From Progne subis subis (taxonomy: Eukaryota > Chordata > Aves > Passeriformes > Hirundinidae), in assembly GCA_022316685.1 (NCBI GenBank), contig JAKJHU010000037.1, positions 21,847,188 through 21,911,187 of the forward strand: 64,000 nt of DNA, read 5' to 3'. The position numbers and the translations under genes are program-made. Within the stretch, counting starts at the first letter, position 1; every line of letters starts with the position of its first letter. The notes below the pieces were generated by a model. It saw only the letters and a program-made list of their open reading frames with translations. It was not told the origin of the DNA and made no database searches. This document shows, piece by piece, positions 26,971-39,451 of the stretch.

Positions 26971-29900
26971 TGTTATGGATATGCTACACAAGAGTGTATT
27001 GATTATGTGATCGCCTTACTCAAGTTTGTTTGATACAAATGAAGTGTTCATAGTACTTAATTTTCAGGACAAAGTTGGGCATCTAAGATCCTTTCAAAAG
27101 ATAAAACATATCCAAAAGCAGTAGTCTTCACGTAGCTAAAATCTTACTTGAGGTTGGACTTACAGAAACGCCTACTGACTGAAAACATGGCTTCCCATCT
27201 AAAGACATTTCAAAAAGTCTAATACCCAGGAAAACAGATTCCATCTATCTTAAAACAAAACCTAATTACCTCTGAAGGTCTTGTTCTGAAAGGTGACTTA
27301 AAGCCTGCTGCTCTATGTAATCACACAAATGTGTTTTGTAAGCTTTCCTTAAAAATGTCCAGCTGGGCTGAGCCAATCTGCACAGGCCTGCAGAGCACAG
27401 CATTGCCGCTGGGATGCTCCCAGAGAACCCAGCGGGACTCCAGTGCTTTTGTAGATCTGGATGTGGAAACTGACTTCAGTGGGGCTGGGAGCACTGGCAA
27501 GAATGCTGAGAGTTACATCTTTCCACTTCAGAAACCCAAAGGAGATATTAAACATCCGCTTGATCAGCAGCAAACTCCCTGCTCCAATTCTCGCTCAAAG
27601 GATGTCATGTCTAATGGAGCTGAACTGCCAGAAAGCTGCACCTGAGTGAGGAGGATTTCTGCCTCAGGTTAGACCCCGGTCCAGATCCAGAAGAACTGCC
27701 AGAGGAGGGAGCCAAACTTCATTTCTGTAGGAAATATTTATTTTGCTGCTGTTCTCTGCTGCGCTCCTGAACTTTCTGCTTCTTTCTGTGGTAGGAGGAA
27801 GCCAGGTACAGAACAGTGTGTGCTCATGAACTACCTCTACTCAATGGTCCTGCTTTAGATTCCCTGCTTGTGAGGTGGTAAGGGAAGGGAGATACTCTGC
27901 TCTCCTCAATCAGAAGACATAGTAGAACAGCTGTTCCCAGTAACAATAATGACACTATTGCTGAGACAAACATTTTCACAATGATGCATGGGAATGCTAA
28001 ATCCAAACCACATTGTTTAGCTAATGCATGCTTTCACTCTGCTAAAGGGGAATGTCACATAACTGAAAGTAAATTGAAGAGATCAGAGTTTAGAAAATAT
28101 GACAAAGTTGAAAACTTAAAGCTGTAATACACAGTAACATCCTTTAGCAGTGAAATCAATGATCCAAAGTGGTGTGTGTATGTGTATTTTATGGCAGTTT
28201 ATTAGGTATGACTCCCCCCTGGCCAGTCCAGTGAACAGACACTGTTGTGAGCTAGGAATGCTTTCTGCCAAGCACTTCAGTGAAACTGAGTATAGCACAT
28301 AGATCTCCCTTCCCACGGAACATATCAGGCATTGCAACATATCATAGATATGTCAGACTGTAGGTATGGTTTCTGGCATTTTTCTTTAATCTGCACTTCC
28401 AGCTGGGACTCTCAAGGCGTGTGCGTGCACATGTGTTCAGAGAGTCCTTACACACTGTTTTAATAAGGTAATACTTTTATTTTCCTTAGCAATAGGAGAG
28501 GTGCCTTCAGCACTACTTGCTTTCAGTAGTGATGTGGAGCTTAGAGGAAGGAAAGTTAAAGATGAATGCAGACCTGAAACATTTAATTAATAAATTAATT
28601 ACTGAGCTAGTGATATCTACCGTAATATTGTGACAGCCTTGCTGCTGGCACTTTCAAAATAGCTGATATGGGTTTGAATGATTGTTGGAGAGCTTTTTCC
28701 TTCTGGCACTGTTGTGGAGATATTGCTAAGTTTAGATCACAAGAATGCAACGTTACTCAATCAAACACAGAAGTCTGCTAAGTTCATGCAACAAAGGGAG
28801 ATAAAAATGGGGGTTTGCTTCTAACCAGAGGTCATGGTCAAATTCTCCCCTTCCTCTTCACTGTGTCTTTGCTGTAAGCTCTGGGCAATGGTGATTCTAC
28901 CAGATCTGATCAAAGCTAGAAACACCTTTAGCAGTGGTTTGAAGGCTTCATCTGAACTCAGCAAGCAAAGAAGAAAAAAGGGGAGGGGAAGCACATTACG
29001 GACTTGAAAACTATTTTAGGTGTGCAGACTAGGGAACTGACAGCAATATCTGATGGCAACACCAAAGTGCCTTTGTGATTAGTTTCATGTTAGAGGGTAG
29101 AGTCTGTCAGCATATTTGATTGTTTTTACTGTCCAGCCTCCTGCTTTTGAAGAGCTGCTCTAATTAATTTCAATAATACACTATACAGTAATCTTGCCTA
29201 TTCAAATAAATGGAATTCAGTACTTTCAACAAAAGCCCTGGACATTACGATCCTCCCATGCATTGTCAGGATCCTGAGGCACTGTAGCTCATGAATAACA
29301 CAGATGGAGGAAGGTTCATAGAGTCTGTGGTAGCGGTTTTATTTCATATCCGAAGTGCGAAAAGTTTCTTCCAAAGAACAACATTATATGATACTTTTAA
29401 AATAAGTAGGCCTATTTGGCCTTACAAATAATAGTGCAGGTGCTGTAGGCTTTGTGATGGAGCCCTTTGCAGGGAAAACTGGAGTGTTGCAGAGGCTGTG
29501 TGCTAACCCAAAAAGCCAAATTAAAAACGTATGCAGCCACACAGCAGCATGTGGGTGGCTTTTAGGCAAGTGCAGAGCGTTGTTAAATGTTGAAATCAAA
29601 TATAGGCATGGGGAAAACTGGTGTGTGAATGGAAAGATTGATCACATACTTGTTCTGCTATTTAAGTGTGTAGTAGGCTCCTCTGAAACTGAAAGTCTGC
29701 CTGGTAGCAAGCCAGCTTGTAGGGAAATACAAACTTGATTTTATGTCTTCATATATTTCTAAAATCTAGCCTTTCTGCAGGTCTGTAAAATAAAGTTTGC
29801 ATTTTCAATCTATTAACAGCTGCCTTTGCATTTTCATGTTGAGGCTGTGGACTTGCTGTCTGCTCATTCACCCTGATGAGGTTGCCTATAAAACCTGACA

Positions 29901-32622
29901 ATTGGCAACTGAAGCAATGAGTATTAACTTCAAGACACAGCTGTGACATAGAAGAAATCTCTTCTTATTATTGTAGATTTGAAAACTGAGGTACAGAGAT
30001 TAAATATTTGCTCAGTGTCCTTTGAAAAACTGTAGCATAGACAGAATTTGATCTTTGCTCTGGAAAACCTCAGCGTAGTACTTGATAGTGACCTTTTTAT
30101 CATCTTTTAGGTAAAATGCCAAAAATCCATGCAACGCTCCTTCCTCATTTGAAGAACGGAATATTAAGTAAACAGTAATGATTTAGTCTGCCTAACCTGA
30201 AACAACCCTGGAACCCTGAGTTTTTATTGTGTAAGATGAAGACTTGGTTGATTTAAAATGATTCCTGATATGTGATGACCTAGTCCTTGTCTACTGTCTA
30301 GCTCACTATATGCAGAATACTCTCTTTTACAAGTTTAAAAAAGCACAACATTATTTGAAGTCAGGCAAATAATTGCATTTGATATTGGCCAAAACAACAG
30401 ATAAAATCAGCTTTTTTAAAAAAAAAAAAATGAAAAAAAGAGAGCAGGTAGTTTTTGGTGAATTAATGCAGGAGAAAGAAGCCTAAGGCTTTCTAAAGTA
30501 AACAAAAAATAATGCTTCATGTTCTTTAATCCTCCCTCCCCCCTTTGTCTCTTTCTGTAGCTATTTTATCCGTTCAGTTTAGGAGAGTCCTGCTCTGAAT
30601 GCTTTTGCCAGTTGCATCACATTTTAATGTTCCTTCTGTTCATTTGCAGCTACTTTGGAGCTGCAGTTCCTTTTATGTCACTCACCTAATATTTAGAATT
30701 TGTAGTTTCCTCAGATAATTGGCCATCTTGACAAGAAGAGTGACACAATCAGCTGTCAGATACTTTTCATTCCTGACTTCTATGCCAAAACTGACATGTG
30801 GATATTGGGATAATAATGTGCTATCTTAATTAGGTGTATCTTCATGATATATGCTTTATAACAGATAGAGCATATGAAACTACTGCAATGGCTTGCCAGG
30901 GTATCTTTGAAATGAGATTCCCTACATAAGGGTTTTCTTCCTTCTTAAATAAATAAAGAGTAAACGAACAATTGCAGAGTCCAACTCTGAATCCTAGCAC
31001 TTCCTGTTAAACCTCACAAAATAGTGCAAGAAACATGTTTGGTCTGCTTTCTAAGGCTTGATGATGTGATAGAAAGGATGTTGTATGTAACATCAAAGAA
31101 TGATGTTGTTATACCTCTGAAGCCTGACTTCTGGAAGTCCAAGTGAAATAATGTATGCTCATTTTTCTCCAGAATATGGCAGGTTTTAATAGGCTTGGAT
31201 TCTTATCAGAAATGTTCCAATGATTTCCTTCATTGTGTTTGTGTGCGCTTTTTTCCGACTATCCAAATTTCTCTCACACTTTTCAAAGTTTTGTTAAGTG
31301 ATTCCCTGCTGGGTTCAGTTAAGAGCGGTGCCGAGCAAATTGCAAGCTGCCAAAGCCAGCCAACAAACCACTGGTGATGAGCAAATGTTTCTGCTCTTTC
31401 AGCTCATGGTGAATGTTACTGTTTTCTTAATTCCAGAATCATGTTCAAGTGGAAAATTGTGCAGTCTGGACTACAGACAGACCTGAGCAGTGTTTTGGAC
31501 CTGAGCATAGAGTCTGGCTGAGGATCAGGGTGGATCATAACTTTCACACTTGCTGTCTATATATGTTAGGATTAAAGTCTTGCGAGTATTCCTGGCCCAG
31601 TGATCATTCCTGAAGTAGGCTTCTTGGAGCTGTCCATGATGATCTCGGAGCAGAATTTAGATCTGTGTATTTATGGCTCTTAGAACGATTACAGACTTTT
31701 TTGGTGAAAGGCTGTAGAATGTGAACCTTTAGAGAGTCCTGCAGAACAAAGTGTCCAATGCACAAAAGGTAATTCATCGGGAATGACTGGATCAGTCTAT
31801 ACCCTCTGCTGCAGTGAACATATTCTGAATATATTGTGTTTTTCTCCATTTCCTCCTCCAAATGTAGTCTGAGTGGAATAGGTCTTGCCTGTTGTAGCAT
31901 GCCTTTTTAGAGTGTTCTCATCACTGTCCTCAAAATCAAGTCCATTAACTGTCTATGCTACATGTCCATATGCTGGCATGCATGTGGTAGGAGGGTTAGG
32001 GAAGATCAGTGACTTTCCCAGGAGGGGAGATGTGAGCCCAGGGCAAAATGTTTGCTCAGCCATTAGCTCTGCTGCAGTGTTGCACTCATGTTAGTAATCT
32101 GGAAGAGATTTTATTAAAACCTAAGCCAGTCAGATATTAAATTGAGACAAAGTTTCAGTAGTTAGGAAGAATACCCAATTTCTCCTTCGTCCTGTGAATG
32201 GGATGTGCTTTAAAGGTGGGAGCAGGTGACAGACTCCTAGTATTTCTGGCTGTGCCACTAATTTCCTTTAGAACTGATGTTTTTTTCCACAAGTTATACT
32301 CACACAGACATACTTATAAAAATCCATTTAAGAATCTTAGATGAGAGGCCAAAGCTATTGAAAAAAATGCAGATTTCAAGACTACATAGTGAAACAACAA
32401 ACCATTTCAGGAGAAAGGGGTCTTCTCTCCAATGTTAACTAACAGGAGATGGAGGTGATAGAATAGTTTTCTTCAAATGTGTGTTTCAGATCTGTACAAA
32501 AATGCAGAGGTAGATCCTCACAGAATATCTTGCTTTAAGTGGTATTTCATAATAAAGGACTTGAACCTAAGTTCTTCCATATCCAGTCTCTAGGATCTTT
32601 TGGATCAGGCAGGCATGTTTTC
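26971..32622. other. Low-copy AT-rich DNA
   Basis: No gene recognised. It contains one MIR-like SINE remnant (29976-30060, listed). Homeodomain-like AATTAATAAATTAATTA lies at about 28584-28600 and CTAATTAATTT near 29159. Open frames are all below about 105 codons and without domains. A 13-base A run lies at 30418-30430. Confidence 0.55.
29976..30060 (+). mobile_element. MIR-like SINE remnant
   Basis: The segment reads GAAAACTGAGGTACAGAGAT followed by TTAAATATTTGCTCAG, close in order and spacing to the MIR core (GGAAACTGAGGCNNAGAGAGGTTAAG family pattern). It is short and diverged, as expected for this ancient amniote repeat. Confidence 0.5.
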
Positions 32623-32624
32623 TT

Positions 32625-32690
32625 AGAATCATAGAGTCATAGAATCACTAAAATTTCTAAAGACCTCTGTGTAAATCCTCTGGTGTGGAG
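32625..32690 (-). mobile_element. CR1 3'-tail fragment
   Basis: AGAATCATAGAGTCATAGAA is the reverse complement of the CR1 octamer tail, followed by the diverged reverse of the CR1 3' end (TTTCTAAAGACCTCTG). Only about 65 bp remain recognisable. Confidence 0.75.
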
Positions 32691-33204
32691 TGCTAATAAC
32701 ACCTTGAAGCAGACTAATCTTTCCTAGGAGATATGTATGTTAAAACTAGTAAATCCCTTTAAAATGTTTTGGTTTAAATAAAACAATATCTTTGGATACA
32801 GAAATATTCAGTTGAAAAATTCCCATCTTATACTTGATGTTCCAGTCACAAAAGCCACATGGTATGTTTTTTATATTTTTCTGATGCCTTAATGAAGATT
32901 AGGTGTTTGCTCTCCTCTGAGTTCATCAAGCACATATTTTAGCAGTGTGTTGCACAACTTTGTACTACTGTATTAACTCCTAGCTCCTATCCATAATCAC
33001 AGACTGTAATCATGATGTTAAGTATGCTACAAACCAAAAAGATTTGTGGTGGTCCCCAAGGTGTCTGTTACCAAAATATAAGTTAAAAGTTGAGAAGTGG
33101 ATAGTATGAATGGAGTGTGTGTATGCTAGTGTGAGTGTAGCAAACAATTACTAAGACAAAAAATGATAATTTTAAGTATATTGCTTGCCAAGGCTTTAAT
33201 GCAG

Positions 33205-33275
33205 AGGAAAGAAAGAGAAAGAAAGAAGGAAGGAAAGAAAGAAAGAAAGAGAGAAAGAAAGAAAGAAAGAGAAAG
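33205..33275. repeat. GAAA/GA purine microsatellite
   Basis: About 70 bp of GAAA units mixed with GA, GAGA and GGAA. All-purine on the plus strand, hence capable of triplex structures and likely length-polymorphic. Confidence 0.95.
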
Positions 33276-33762
33276 TTAAGAAAGGTAGAATTCTGAAGAA
33301 AGGTTTGGAATGATATAATAATTTATAAAAATATCCATTTTATCATTACTAAGTCAGCAATTATCTTAGAAGTCTTAATGAACTCTAGAGCGCAGTACTG
33401 GGAGCAAAGGTTTCACTGATGATTTAAAACACGACATAAATTTTGGGCGATCTTGTTTTAATGTTGCTGTTACTTAAGAAGGATGAGGGAAGCAACAACA
33501 ATCTTCCTACTTTGTGTCTAGATAATTGTATTTGCTTATTACAGGTATTGTCTTTTTGGGTGCAAACTAGACAGTTCACGAGCTGGCCCTGCCAAGGACA
33601 AGGTCAAGGAGAGTTCAAGAAGAACATGTAGGACAGGTAATGCTTTTTAATCGAATATGCCAAACCTAAATCAGAAAACATCTGTGTGATGCTGTTACTG
33701 CTGATGGATGTTTAGGAAAGTCAAATGTGTGGTCAACCCACTAAGACTTCAGAATAAGACAA

Positions 33763-34169
33763 TATCTCAAGTTGGAAGGGACCCATAAGGATTATCATGT
33801 CCAACTCCCTGTTCCTCACAGGACTATCTAAAACTGAACAATATGGCTAAGTGCATCTTCCAGATGTTCTTGAACTCTGCCATGACCACCTCCCTTGGGA
33901 GCCTGTTCCAGTGACCACCTTCTCAGGGAATAATCCTCTCCTAACTCTCCTGATGCAGCTTCATTCCATTTCCTCCTGTCCTACTGCTGGTCATCAGAGA
34001 GCAGATGAGCACCTCCTGCTCCGCTGTTGTCCTTGGGGATGTTGCAGACTACGATGGCCTCATCCCTCAGCCTTCTTTTCTCCAAGCTGAACAGAACAAG
34101 CAGCCTCAACCACTGCCCTACGTCTTGTCCTTGAGGCCTTTTACTATATTGGTTGCCCTGCCTGGACAC
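33763..34169 (-). mobile_element. CR1 LINE, minus strand, 3' portion before LTR
   Basis: Reverse-complement CR1: AGTTGGAAGGGACCCATAAG at the 3' end, GGAGCCTGTTCCAGTGACC, CTGGTCATCAGAGAGCAG, CTCAGCCTTCTTTTCTCCAA and finally TTGCCCTGCCTGGACAC at 34169. The element is interrupted there by an LTR and continues at 34779. The octamer tail is not preserved. Confidence 0.9.
34165..34169. repeat. Target-site duplication, left copy (GACAC)
   Basis: Five bases directly before the LTR. The right copy at 34779-34783 is GATAC, one transition different. A 5-bp duplication is the length expected for ERVL integration. Confidence 0.75.
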
Positions 34170-34778
34170 TGTTGGAGTCCAGGGCTTGTGGAAAATCCCT
34201 TGAACTGCCCTGGGGGATCCGAGACCCTGGCTGGGACCCCAGGAAAGCATTATCTTTGATCTTAGTCCATGGGAAAAACTTCCAACACTTAGATATGAAT
34301 TAAAAGCAACAAAGATTTGAAATAAATAGTAGTTTATTTTATCACAGGGTGAAAATTTCTAGTCTTGGGTTTTTAGTATGGAGATAGATGAGAGCAAAAT
34401 GGAGGATTTTGGGTGGTGTCTCATCTTCTTCTCCTTCTACTCCATTTTCTGCTGTAACGGTCACACAAAGACATTGGTAGAATGGGTTTGATGTAGAAAT
34501 TGTGTGTTTAGAATAGATAGCGATTATTGGCACAAAACTGTAAATATAGTACATTTTAAGAGTTTATTGGACTAGAAACCTTTAAAAGACCTTGGAATTC
34601 TTCGGCTGGCATTCTTGCCAGCTGTGTTTTCCAGCGTGTTAAGCTTGGTGCTAGCGGCGCATGGACTTTGAGATAAGAAACTGAATAAACATCTCTAAAG
34701 ACCGAAAAGCTGCAAGTTCCATTCATGTTTTAACTCTGGTACAGGACTTTGTGTGAGAGAAAATACTTAACTCTCACA
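34170..34778 (+). mobile_element. Solo LTR, ERVL-like endogenous retrovirus
   Basis: A 609-bp LTR begins TGTTGGAGTCC and ends CTCACA, inserted cleanly in a minus-strand CR1 that resumes after it. The polyadenylation signal AATAAA at 34684-34689 lies about 90 bases before the 3' edge, which sets plus orientation. The phrase ATGGAGGATTTTGGGTGGTG (34399-34418), followed by a CTTCTTCTCCTTC tract, resembles bird ERVL LTRs as I recall them. The internal inverted repeat GCTGGC...GCCAGC lies near 34604-34622. No internal retroviral genes adjoin, so the provirus was lost by LTR recombination. Confidence 0.8.
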
Positions 34779-34870
34779 GATACGCTGTAATAGTTTGATG
34801 TCCTTCTTATATCAAGGACCCAAAACAACATACAGTACTCGTGGTGTCATCGTATCTCTGATGAGAAAGC
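34779..34870 (-). mobile_element. CR1 LINE continuation after the LTR
   Basis: GATACGCTGTAATAGTTTGA followed by TGTCCTTCTTAT and CATACAGTACTCGTGGTG continues exactly the CR1 sequence broken at 34169. The first five bases serve as the right target duplication. Similarity fades near 34870. Confidence 0.8.
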
Positions 34871-36018
34871 ATTGTGTACTTGCTGTTTAAAATTTGGCCA
34901 ATATAGTGAATGTAGTCACCTGCTCTAACTTTGGGTTAAGCCTGTGCATGCTTCAGGAGAAGAAGTACCCTGAACTGGAGACAAGTGTTGAGTCCTTCTC
35001 CTCATCTCATCCACTCTCCTGTGAGAAGATGACCCTGTTTTCTTTCAGTTCTTTCCTTGTTAAATAAGCATGTTTGGGTGATTTAGGATAAGTACTCTAT
35101 GAATGAAGGCATTACGTAATATATGTGGTGATCAGGTGCAATTTAAATTTCAGGATGACCAGAGACCTTACAGGGACTGATCTCATAAACTATAATGCCA
35201 CTCAGAGTCTGGAAGTTGTGCAAGACTGCTGGTAAAGAATTTTTTTTTGCTCAGATAGGCCATTCCAGTCTTCTCCTTTTCAACTTCTCTGTGGATAGCA
35301 GAATTGTTATAATATTTAATTCAGCATGGGATAGCACCTCTCTGAATGACGAGTGTTTATAAAAGCTTTCAAATTTGAAAAGCATGTAGCATTCTTCCCC
35401 TTGACAGATGACCAAAGGATTTTTAGGAATAGTAAACATTAAGAGTAGTGGAAGAAAATTGTGAGTTACTAAGGCAAGACTAGTAATGTACTTTTAGGAA
35501 TTTATACAGGCCTAACTGGAAAGTTACTATGTATTACTGAAACTAGTTTGCACATGGGAATGTGGCTGGCAATATAATGTTAAGAAGGAGCAGGGAAGTT
35601 ATGTATGATGAGGTGCCAGTATACATAGGTATTCCTATGGAAAATGTCTGAAGCTCAGCTGATGGCTGATACCAGCTTTGCTGCATTTTTCTGCACTATG
35701 CTATAGTGTAATTACTGCTTAGTGTGTGAATTTTAACAGCACGAGAAACATCACCCCTAAGCCAATACAACTGACACTGCCTTAACAGCGATACAGTTAC
35801 AGTAAAGGAAAATAAAAAACTTGTAACTAAAGAGTGCTCTAATTTCAATTGCTAATTTAAGTCTTATTGGCAAAAGAATTTATAAAGTTTGGACAAGTTC
35901 TGCTGGTGTAGACATCTGCTAGATGTCTTTTTATTAGGAGTCAAACTGGGAATTTTTTGAACCTTTGGTTCTAATATGCTGCCCAGAAGGAAAGAGAAAT
36001 GACTTCTTGACTTTCCAG

Positions 36019-36114
36019 ATAACAGTGGAGAAGCTGCCCAATCTGTCGCACCCAGCCATGCTGCTGAATTGCTACACTACAGATCCCTGGTATCAGCAAC
36101 TCTTCATCAATCTG
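36019..36114 (+). other. Exon-like segment, 32 codons, unknown
   Basis: Exactly 96 bp between an acceptor (CTTCTTGACTTTCCAG, AG at 36017-36018) and a donor (CTG/GTAAGA, GT at 36115). It is open in the phase-0 frame: starts ITVEKLPNLSHPAMLL and ends WYQQLFINL. The frame also remains open past the donor, to 36264. I do not recognise the peptide. The flanks to about 36310 are complex, repeat-free sequence, so a conserved non-coding element is an equal alternative. No partner exons could be identified. Confidence 0.2.
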
Positions 36115-36563
36115 GTAAGACTGAAGCCAATTCTAAAAACAAACATTTCCTCCACGAACAATGTGTTTGTTATATTTTCTCATTTGTTTATGATGGCTGT
36201 GTCAGCCGCACTGATTTACATAAACACTGCCAATCCTGGGATGTTACATTCTCAACAAAAGTAGCTGAGTACAAACAGCATTCCGAAGTTTTAATTCATA
36301 TTGTATAAACATAACAGATGTTGATAAAATGAGCCAAAAAGAAAATACAACAAAGGAGACCATTTCAAGGGGGTTTTTGATTAAAATACATTCCAGATTG
36401 ACAAAATGATACAATGTTAATGGAATAGATCATTTAAATGTCATTATTTGGCTCTTATAGTCCTATAAAGCAAATATAAAGCAACGCATTTGAGATTTAG
36501 ACTCCATTACAGTACAGTGCCTATACATCAACTTATAAATAAAACTATATTTCTTTTCCCTTT

Positions 36564-36565
<2 letters not shown>

Positions 36566-36603
<38 letters not shown>

Positions 36604-36629
36604 CCAGCTATGACATCCCCACATTTATT
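36566..36629 (-). other. Poly-T tract with minus-strand polyA signal
   Basis: A 33-base T run (36566-36598). Read on the minus strand, AATAAA (36629-36624) lies 25 bases upstream of the A tract, the spacing of a normal mRNA 3' end. This could be the tail of a retrocopied transcript whose body would extend to higher coordinates, but no ORF of useful length lies there. A simple microsatellite with a chance AATAAA is also possible. Confidence 0.45.
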
Positions 36630-36990
36630 TTTCCTAAATATTGTACTAAAATACTGTGTCCAAAAGCAATAATAAGTTTGGTATATAGAATAAGGCCTAA
36701 AAAAATATATTATAAACAAAATGAATGCAGTTTCTGCCTCAGTGAACTTCCAGTCATTGAAACTGAGATGGGGGACACTGAGAAATCCAGGTCAGAGACC
36801 TAGTTCAGTTGGGTTTTCTTTAAAAAGATATAAATCTGCTCCTGTTTATTCATGAGTAAAGATGATGAGACTTCATTTGAGATCCATCTGGTCTAAATCC
36901 CTTGCTTTGAGAATAGCTAGAATGAGAGAAAATTTACAAAACTCACAATGCTCCTAATATGCATGAACTAGTTTAGTTTAAGAGTTTCCT

Positions 36991-37125
36991 TTTAATAGAT
37001 GGGAAACTGAGGTGGAGAGAGGACACATGGCTTTCCAAAGTTCAAGAGGAGGTCATACATGGAAGTAGAAGCCAGCTCAAGCTGAGGCCCAGTCCAGTGC
37101 TTGTGCTATTAGGCCACACAACTTT
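36991..37125 (+). mobile_element. MIR/CORE-type SINE remnant
   Basis: AGATGGGAAACTGAGGTGGA, then GAGAGGACACATGGCTTTCC, and the 3' part CCCAGTCCAGTGCTTGTGCT with ATTAGGCCACACAACTT follow the order of the MIR-like amniote SINE (core, then tRNA/L2-type end with the 'ACTAGGCCACAC' phrase). It is diverged but continuous over about 135 bp. Confidence 0.65.
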
Positions 37126-39357
37126 TATTATGGGAAACCTGTAGAACTCAATTATGTTTCATATTGATATGAACCCTGAAGCAACAGAGTCTAGTATCCC
37201 TTTCAACAACTTGTTATTATCACTCATGAAAGCTCTGTTTCTGACATCCACATAAATATGCATTGATATCCACCCAACAATTTCCTGGGTGCAATGATTT
37301 CTGTTGGCAGTGATTTCCACAGCATAATTTCATTTAGTATAGAAAGAGGAAACCTCTTTAGTTTTAATTTGTTTTCCTCCTTACATCCTTGAATGCCTTG
37401 TCTGTTCTGTAAATGAGAGAGGGCGAAGAGATGTGCCCTTCTATGTAGTGCATTTATTTATGTTGTTTTATCATGTCTTTATTTCAATTTTCCTTTGTCT
37501 GGGGAAGCATACAATTGGGAAGCACAATACACCTTCTTTGACAGAACTGGCCAAGTCACAGGAATAATACTGTGGAATTATGGGAAAAAATAAAATCAGA
37601 GTGAACAACTACATGCTCTATAAAGACCAGCTTGATTGACAATAAAATGATCTTTAGCTCTGTTCCTATCAAGAAGCCAGTCAAACCCTCATCGTCTTCA
37701 GTCACCAGAGTTTAGTTACTAGTAGGCCCTTTTCTCACACCCATGTGATTGTTTCTCTTCCTTGCAGCCTGTTTCTATGTGAATTGATTTTTATAAGCAT
37801 GTACGACAAAATATTATAAAATGTCATAAATGGCTGTGTAATGAGATTGCAGCAATAAAAAGTTTAAAACTTAATAAACATTGGGTCACTGACTATTTTC
37901 AAGTAAAATCTTAGACCAGAAAGGTCTGAATTAGAAAGTGGACCTGAGCTTTGCTTTTCCAGTCTGTGAAATTTGAGTACATTCCAGTCATAATAGTTTA
38001 TTTAGATTGAACCTTATGGTATATAATAAAAATGAAGTGGTTCTTTTACTATGGTATTTCCTGATGTTTTAGGTATAATTGAGGATGTGGAGCAGGGAGA
38101 GAATCTATGTTCTTATTGGATCCTGTAGAACCTGCATAAGCAAGTGTTTGGGGTGATCAGCAGGAAGGACTTGATGCTTTTCCTGCTGGAGGAGTGGCTC
38201 AGGTTCCTGAGCAATCACCACAGAGCCTCCATGCCAGTGAGCAGCCCCTGGATTCAAGGCCATGCATGCCTTCTTAGGCTTTGTCACTTGTTTTGGAGCC
38301 CATGTTCTTCTTCAGGAAAACATAATCAGAGCTTTTCCTCTTGATTCCTTCCTGAGAAAACATGCTTAAAAGGTGTAGTATCTTGACATGAGAGATTGTA
38401 GCCGCAGAGCTGTGTCCCTTCAGCTGCTTGGTGACTGCAAAACTCATTGATTTAAATGCTTGTGAGAAAACATGAGAATTCACGTGCTTATGGAAGACAC
38501 ATAAAATGAGATGTGAAAGACGGATGTCAAGAATGCTTTTGTCATGGTGTGTCTATGTCTCTTGAAAAATATAATCATCATCAGCAGCTGTGTTGGCAAA
38601 GTCTTTCAGTGAAGACTGAACCTTCAGTCTCTGAGAATCTGCCTGTTAAAAGGGAAAATGTTTTAGATTTCCTCCTATGATTTTGATGTTTAATTTTGTT
38701 CGGTCAAATACCAGAGGGATTCCCACACATTTGGACATTAAAACCAAACATGTATGAAGGAATCCACCACTATTGATCTTATAATGAATACCGAGGAAAA
38801 CTAGTAATAATTTATTGGTTATCAAAACTTGCCAAAATTCCTGAAAGTGAATTTCTGGTATTTGAATCATGCAGCTCTGACTCGCCTATAAATCAAAGAT
38901 TTGTTGGATGTTCTCTAGTTTTCCCTTTGGGAGTTTGTCTTTATTATTAATAAGGTTCGTTTTTGTAGCACCACAGAGAATGCACAGCACTTTAAAACTG
39001 AAGAGTCCAGTCGATGCATATAACTAGCCCAGAAATGCTCAAAGTCACATGAGGCTCTTCAAATGGTCGTTTAAAATATGTCATGTGCATGATGAGAAAT
39101 ACTCTGCAAATCATCCATCTAAGAGATATGGACATGGATGTTTATTTAGATCCTGCTACAGTTTGTAATCTTTTGCTTATTAGTATGCTAGCAGGGTCAT
39201 TGTCATTCCTGAGCTAAGCCTCACCTACCTGGAAAATGTCAAATTCTTCTTGAAGGAATTAGGGTTTGTGTGATAGCAGAGCTATTTAGGAACCCCTGGC
39301 GATTTCCTCTTAAGGCAGTGAGAACCTCTTCTTTTGATAACCAAATCCACTCTTGGG

Positions 39358-39451
39358 AACATGGTGTGACCCTTGGGGATGGTGCTGTGCAGGGCCGGGA
39401 GCTGGGCTCGATGATCCTTGTGGGTCCCTTCCAACTGAGCTTATTCTGTGT
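39358..39451 (+). mobile_element. CR1 LINE 3' end, truncated
   Basis: AACATGGTGTGACCCTTGGG, GCTGTGCAGGGCCGGGAGCT and TGGGTCCCTTCCAACTGAGC form a clear CR1 3' end running into a single TTATTCTGTG tail unit. The final six bases CTGTGT (39446-39451) are the left target duplication of the LTR that follows. Confidence 0.9.

Larger units (their letters stand above)
34871..39357. other. Low-copy AT-rich DNA
   Basis: No recognised gene. It includes an exon-like segment (36019-36114), a 33-base T tract with a polyadenylation signal on the minus strand (36566-36629) and a MIR-like SINE (36991-37125), all listed. A GC-richer pocket at 38105-38290 has short frames on both strands but no family similarity I can name. 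Confidence 0.5.
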
